Positions 13,176-14,647 of a stretch of DNA of 14,647 nt are shown one piece after another; the first letter of the stretch is position 1; each line of letters opens with the position of its first letter. This DNA comes from a bacterium. Lineage in GTDB: Bacteria; Bdellovibrionota; FAC87; UBA2466. Location: positions 1 through 14,647 of the forward strand of contig JAIEOG010000259.1 in the NCBI GenBank assembly GCA_019750655.1, in the 5' to 3' direction. The notes below the pieces were generated by a model. It searched no databases and was not told the DNA's origin. It worked only from the letters and a program-made list of their open reading frames with translations. A program made the position numbers and the translations under genes.

Positions 13176-14354
13176 TTAGAGATTCGGGCTTTGTAAGCTC
13201 GAAATTTCCCGCATAGGAACGAGTCTCGGGAGTTTGGTGCCCACCATAAAGGGCGCCATCGAAGCCAGTTGTGGCTCGAAAGACTGAACCTCGGGATTAT
13301 CTCTGCGCTGACGCGGATCCATACCCCAGCCTTTTAAGACATTCGCCGCCCATTCAGGCACCTGAGAGTCCACCAAGGCGAAGTCGCTTTTGTAACTCGC
13401 GTCCCCGCGAGACAAGACCGAGAAAAGATGGCCATGTTCGTCTTCCACGCCGGCGCCAGAATCGGCGGCGTAAATGCCGCCCTTATCAAGGCCCGCGACC
13501 ATCCACTGCGTTCCGGGAGCATTGGGTTGCAATGTTCCCGTCACGGTTTGTCCACCGCCGGGGTTATATAACTTTCCGTCAGCAACAACTTTCTCTTGGC
13601 GGCGTGCAATGGAAAGACGCTCACCAATCACTGGTTTTTCGCCCAGTGCGAGAGTCGCGACAGGTATGCGGGCCACGCGATCACACGGCACATCGCCGCG
13701 TACGAGGCCAGAGTCAACGGATCCGTAGAACCGCGATGCGCTGCCTCCAGGTTTGTTGGTGATGGTAAAATCTTCTCCCAAGCCCCGGGGTTTGAGGATT
13801 ACGGTCATGGATTTGAACGCGTTTCCATTCTTGGTGAGGCAATGGCCTGCCGTTAGAAAGGCTACGGAGCAGAACTCTGTTTCCCCAACGCGTTCGTTTG
13901 CAACGAGGGTTCCCGTGCAGGCATTTGCTATCCCGCCGAAATTGAAATCCAGGTCTACTCCCTGAATATTCCCCGGAGGATTTACGCTCGCCGGAGAGCG
14001 CGTTTGCATGGACACAAGCTGTGGGATTGAAAGGGTCTGAACGGAGAAGGGGGCTGGCGCGTTATCCAGTCCGCAGCGCCCAGTGCTGCAACCTCCACCG
14101 GAACCGCAGGTGCCGCTATTGCAGGAGCCAAAGCGCGATCCGCATCCACCGCTAGAGCAGCTAGAGCGTCTTCCGCAGCTTCCGCCACGGCAGCTTGATC
14201 GGCGCCCACCGCTAAAGTGCGCACGCAGTCGGCTGAATAGGCCGCCACCTCTGCGGTTTCGAAATAGACCTGCTTCTGAAGGTTCGCTCCAAGCTGCAAG
14301 GGCTAGAACGACAAGTAGAAAAGCGATGGAACTCTTACTTCCCCGAAACAACAT
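13176..14354 (-). CDS. Exported trypsin-like (S1) serine protease with Cys-repeat N-terminus
   Basis: This 392-residue protein has a signal peptide to about residue 28 (SIAFLLVVLALAAWSEPSEA), then an Arg/Gly segment and four C-x4-C-G repeats (55-95). A linker and a chymotrypsin-fold domain (about 130-345) follow. Catalytic residues are His171 in FLTAGHC, probably Asp214 in SVDSGLV, and Ser299 in YAADSGAGV. Cys146, 162, 172 and 224 could form fold disulfides. The oxyanion motif is ADSGAG rather than GDSGGP. A tail of about 50 residues follows the domain. The ATG at 14354 is preferred over the in-frame TTG at 14381 because GGGGGA precedes it and the signal peptide then starts at the N-terminus. 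It converges on the four-gene operon with no spacer; its target is unknown, and processing of those exported proteins is a possibility. Confidence 0.88.
   Translation of the reverse strand: MLFRGSKSSIAFLLVVLALAAWSEPSEAGLFRNRRGGGLFSRLRAHFSGGRRSSCRGGSCGRRSSCSSGGCGSRFGSCNSGTCGSGGGCSTGRCGLDNAPAPFSVQTLSIPQLVSMQTRSPASVNPPGNIQGVDLDFNFGGIANACTGTLVANERVGETEFCSVAFLTAGHCLTKNGNAFKSMTVILKPRGLGEDFTITNKPGGSASRFYGSVDSGLVRGDVPCDRVARIPVATLALGEKPVIGERLSIARRQEKVVADGKLYNPGGGQTVTGTLQPNAPGTQWMVAGLDKGGIYAADSGAGVEDEHGHLFSVLSRGDASYKSDFALVDSQVPEWAANVLKGWGMDPRQRRDNPEVQSFEPQLASMAPFMVGTKLPRLVPMREISSLQSPNL
14070..14192 (-). repeat. Four imperfect C-x4-C-G repeats encoded in the protease gene
   Basis: Residues 55-95 contain eight cysteines arranged as four C-x4-C-G units: CRGGSCG, CSSGGCG, CNSGTCG and CSTGRCG. 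They are separated by four- or five-residue linkers after the Gly, a period of 11-12 residues. The remaining residues are almost all Gly, Ser and Arg. Confidence 0.9.
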
Positions 14355-14359
14355 AATTT

Positions 14360-14374
14360 CCCCCAGAAAGGGGA
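14360..14374 (-). promoter_or_regulatory. Hairpin overlapping the protease ribosome-binding site
   Basis: In the minus-strand transcript, UCCCC (14374-14370) can pair with GGGGG (14364-14360) across a five-base loop (UUUCU): four G-C pairs plus one G-U. The 3' arm is the GGGGGA that serves as the Shine-Dalgarno of the ATG at 14354, so the stem could limit translation. It is short, so confidence is limited. Confidence 0.4.
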
Positions 14375-14391
14375 GTTGCAAAAGAATGGCC

Positions 14392-14415
14392 TAAAAACGC
14401 CTCTAAGAAAGGCGT
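14392..14415 (-). terminator. Intrinsic terminator reading leftward
   Basis: On the minus strand, ACGCCT-TTCTTAG-AGGCGT forms a perfect 6-bp stem with a 7-base loop, and the last stem base is followed by TTTT to make a run of five T. It faces the same way as the protease gene and lies about 38 bases upstream of its ATG, so it most simply ends the transcript of the gene entering from the right edge. The plus-strand side lacks a T-run. Confidence 0.6.
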
Positions 14416-14507
14416 GTAACCTATTGATTTTACAGAATTGTGAAGCCGAAGTTTAAACCGGGGCAGACTAAGTTTTGGGCGGCTGTCGGAGGCCTACTCG
14501 CCTGGTG

Positions 14508-14645
14508 TTATGGCCTCTGGAAACGCGCCTGCGCATTCCGGTAATCTGTCTCGATAAACGGGAAGGAGCCGTTGTCTCCAAAAACCTGGGCTAGCGACAA
14601 GCCATGGGTCTGGAAAAGAAAGCGGTTTAACAGCTGTCTTGCGCG
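14508..14645 (-). CDS. Probable C-terminal end of an unidentified gene (partial)
   Basis: A minus-strand frame is open from the right edge to a TAA at 14510-14508, giving 45 residues that include LNRFLFQTHGLSLAQVFGDN and end YRNAQARFQRP. The composition looks protein-like, and about two thirds of third codon positions are G or C. A leftward terminator 92 bases downstream (14392-14415) supports a gene ending here. The start lies outside the window, and I recognise no family. A competing plus-strand 34-codon GTG frame (14440-14544) is less convincing. Between 14416 and 14507 I see nothing else. Confidence 0.42.
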   Translation of the reverse strand, partial: RARQLLNRFLFQTHGLSLAQVFGDNGSFPFIETDYRNAQARFQRP

Positions 14646-14647
14646 GT

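Noticed and set aside
14355..14381. TTG start extending the protease by nine residues
   Set aside because: The ATG at 14354 has GGGGGA upstream and starts the signal peptide directly.
14440..14544. Plus-strand 34-codon GTG frame encoding a short hydrophobic peptide (WAAVGGLLAWCYGLW)
   Set aside because: No ribosome site, very short, and it overlaps a more protein-like minus-strand frame that has a terminator behind it.
1..14647. Mobile elements, CRISPR arrays, tRNA or rRNA genes
   Set aside because: No transposase or integrase, terminal inverted repeats, spaced direct repeats or RNA-gene signatures were seen.

Overview
The window looks like a compact chromosomal stretch from a Gram-negative, aerobically respiring bacterium. 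It carries the end of a cytochrome c oxidase operon (subunits III and IV), an LPS heptose epimerase (HldD type), a lipoprotein, a predicted outer-membrane barrel and many signal peptides. Gene density is extreme, with stop/start overlaps and almost no spacers. The mix of families (redoxin, YtkA-like lipoprotein and CCG-type barrel together, plus a large set of exported proteins I cannot place) reminds me of Bdellovibrionota or other former Deltaproteobacteria. That placement is an inference from protein flavour, not a measurement. Nothing indicates a plasmid, phage, insertion sequence, CRISPR array, tRNA or rRNA.

Layout. Bases 1-380 (+): the last 24 codons of COX3, then COX4. Bases 377-1689 (-): fur-family regulator, PAP2 phosphatase and single-domain rhodanese, read in that order as one tight unit. 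Bases 1807-4569 (+): hldD, redoxin-like protein, YtkA/FixH-like lipoprotein and outer-membrane barrel, again tightly packed. Bases 4585-6060 (+): a GT-C-fold membrane glycosyltransferase with its own apparent promoter. Bases 6061-7200 (-): an exported beta-rich protein. Bases 7363-13175 (+): four consecutive large exported proteins of no recognised family, with overlapping starts and strong Shine-Dalgarno sequences. Bases 13176-14354 (-): a trypsin-like serine protease whose mature N-terminus carries four C-x4-C-G repeats. Bases 14392-14415 hold a minus-strand terminator, and the right edge (14508-14645, -) is probably the tail of another gene.

Working together. The oxidase genes are the end of a respiratory operon. 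The redoxin/lipoprotein/barrel trio is cysteine-rich and may handle metal or thiols in the periplasm; its coupling to hldD puts it with envelope biogenesis. The most novel part is 6061-14354. Six adjacent genes there all encode exported proteins, and five (all but the protease) belong to no family I recognise. The four-gene operon is best read as an uncharacterised envelope or secreted complex, with the beta-rich protein and the protease as possible partners.

Two genome-style signals recur. Several genes that begin transcription units have a -10 box placed so that the transcript would start at or within a few bases of the ATG (leaderless), whereas operon-internal genes have clear GGAGG-type sites. 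All three convergent gene pairs meet with no spacer, two of them through a shared TAATTA stop palindrome.
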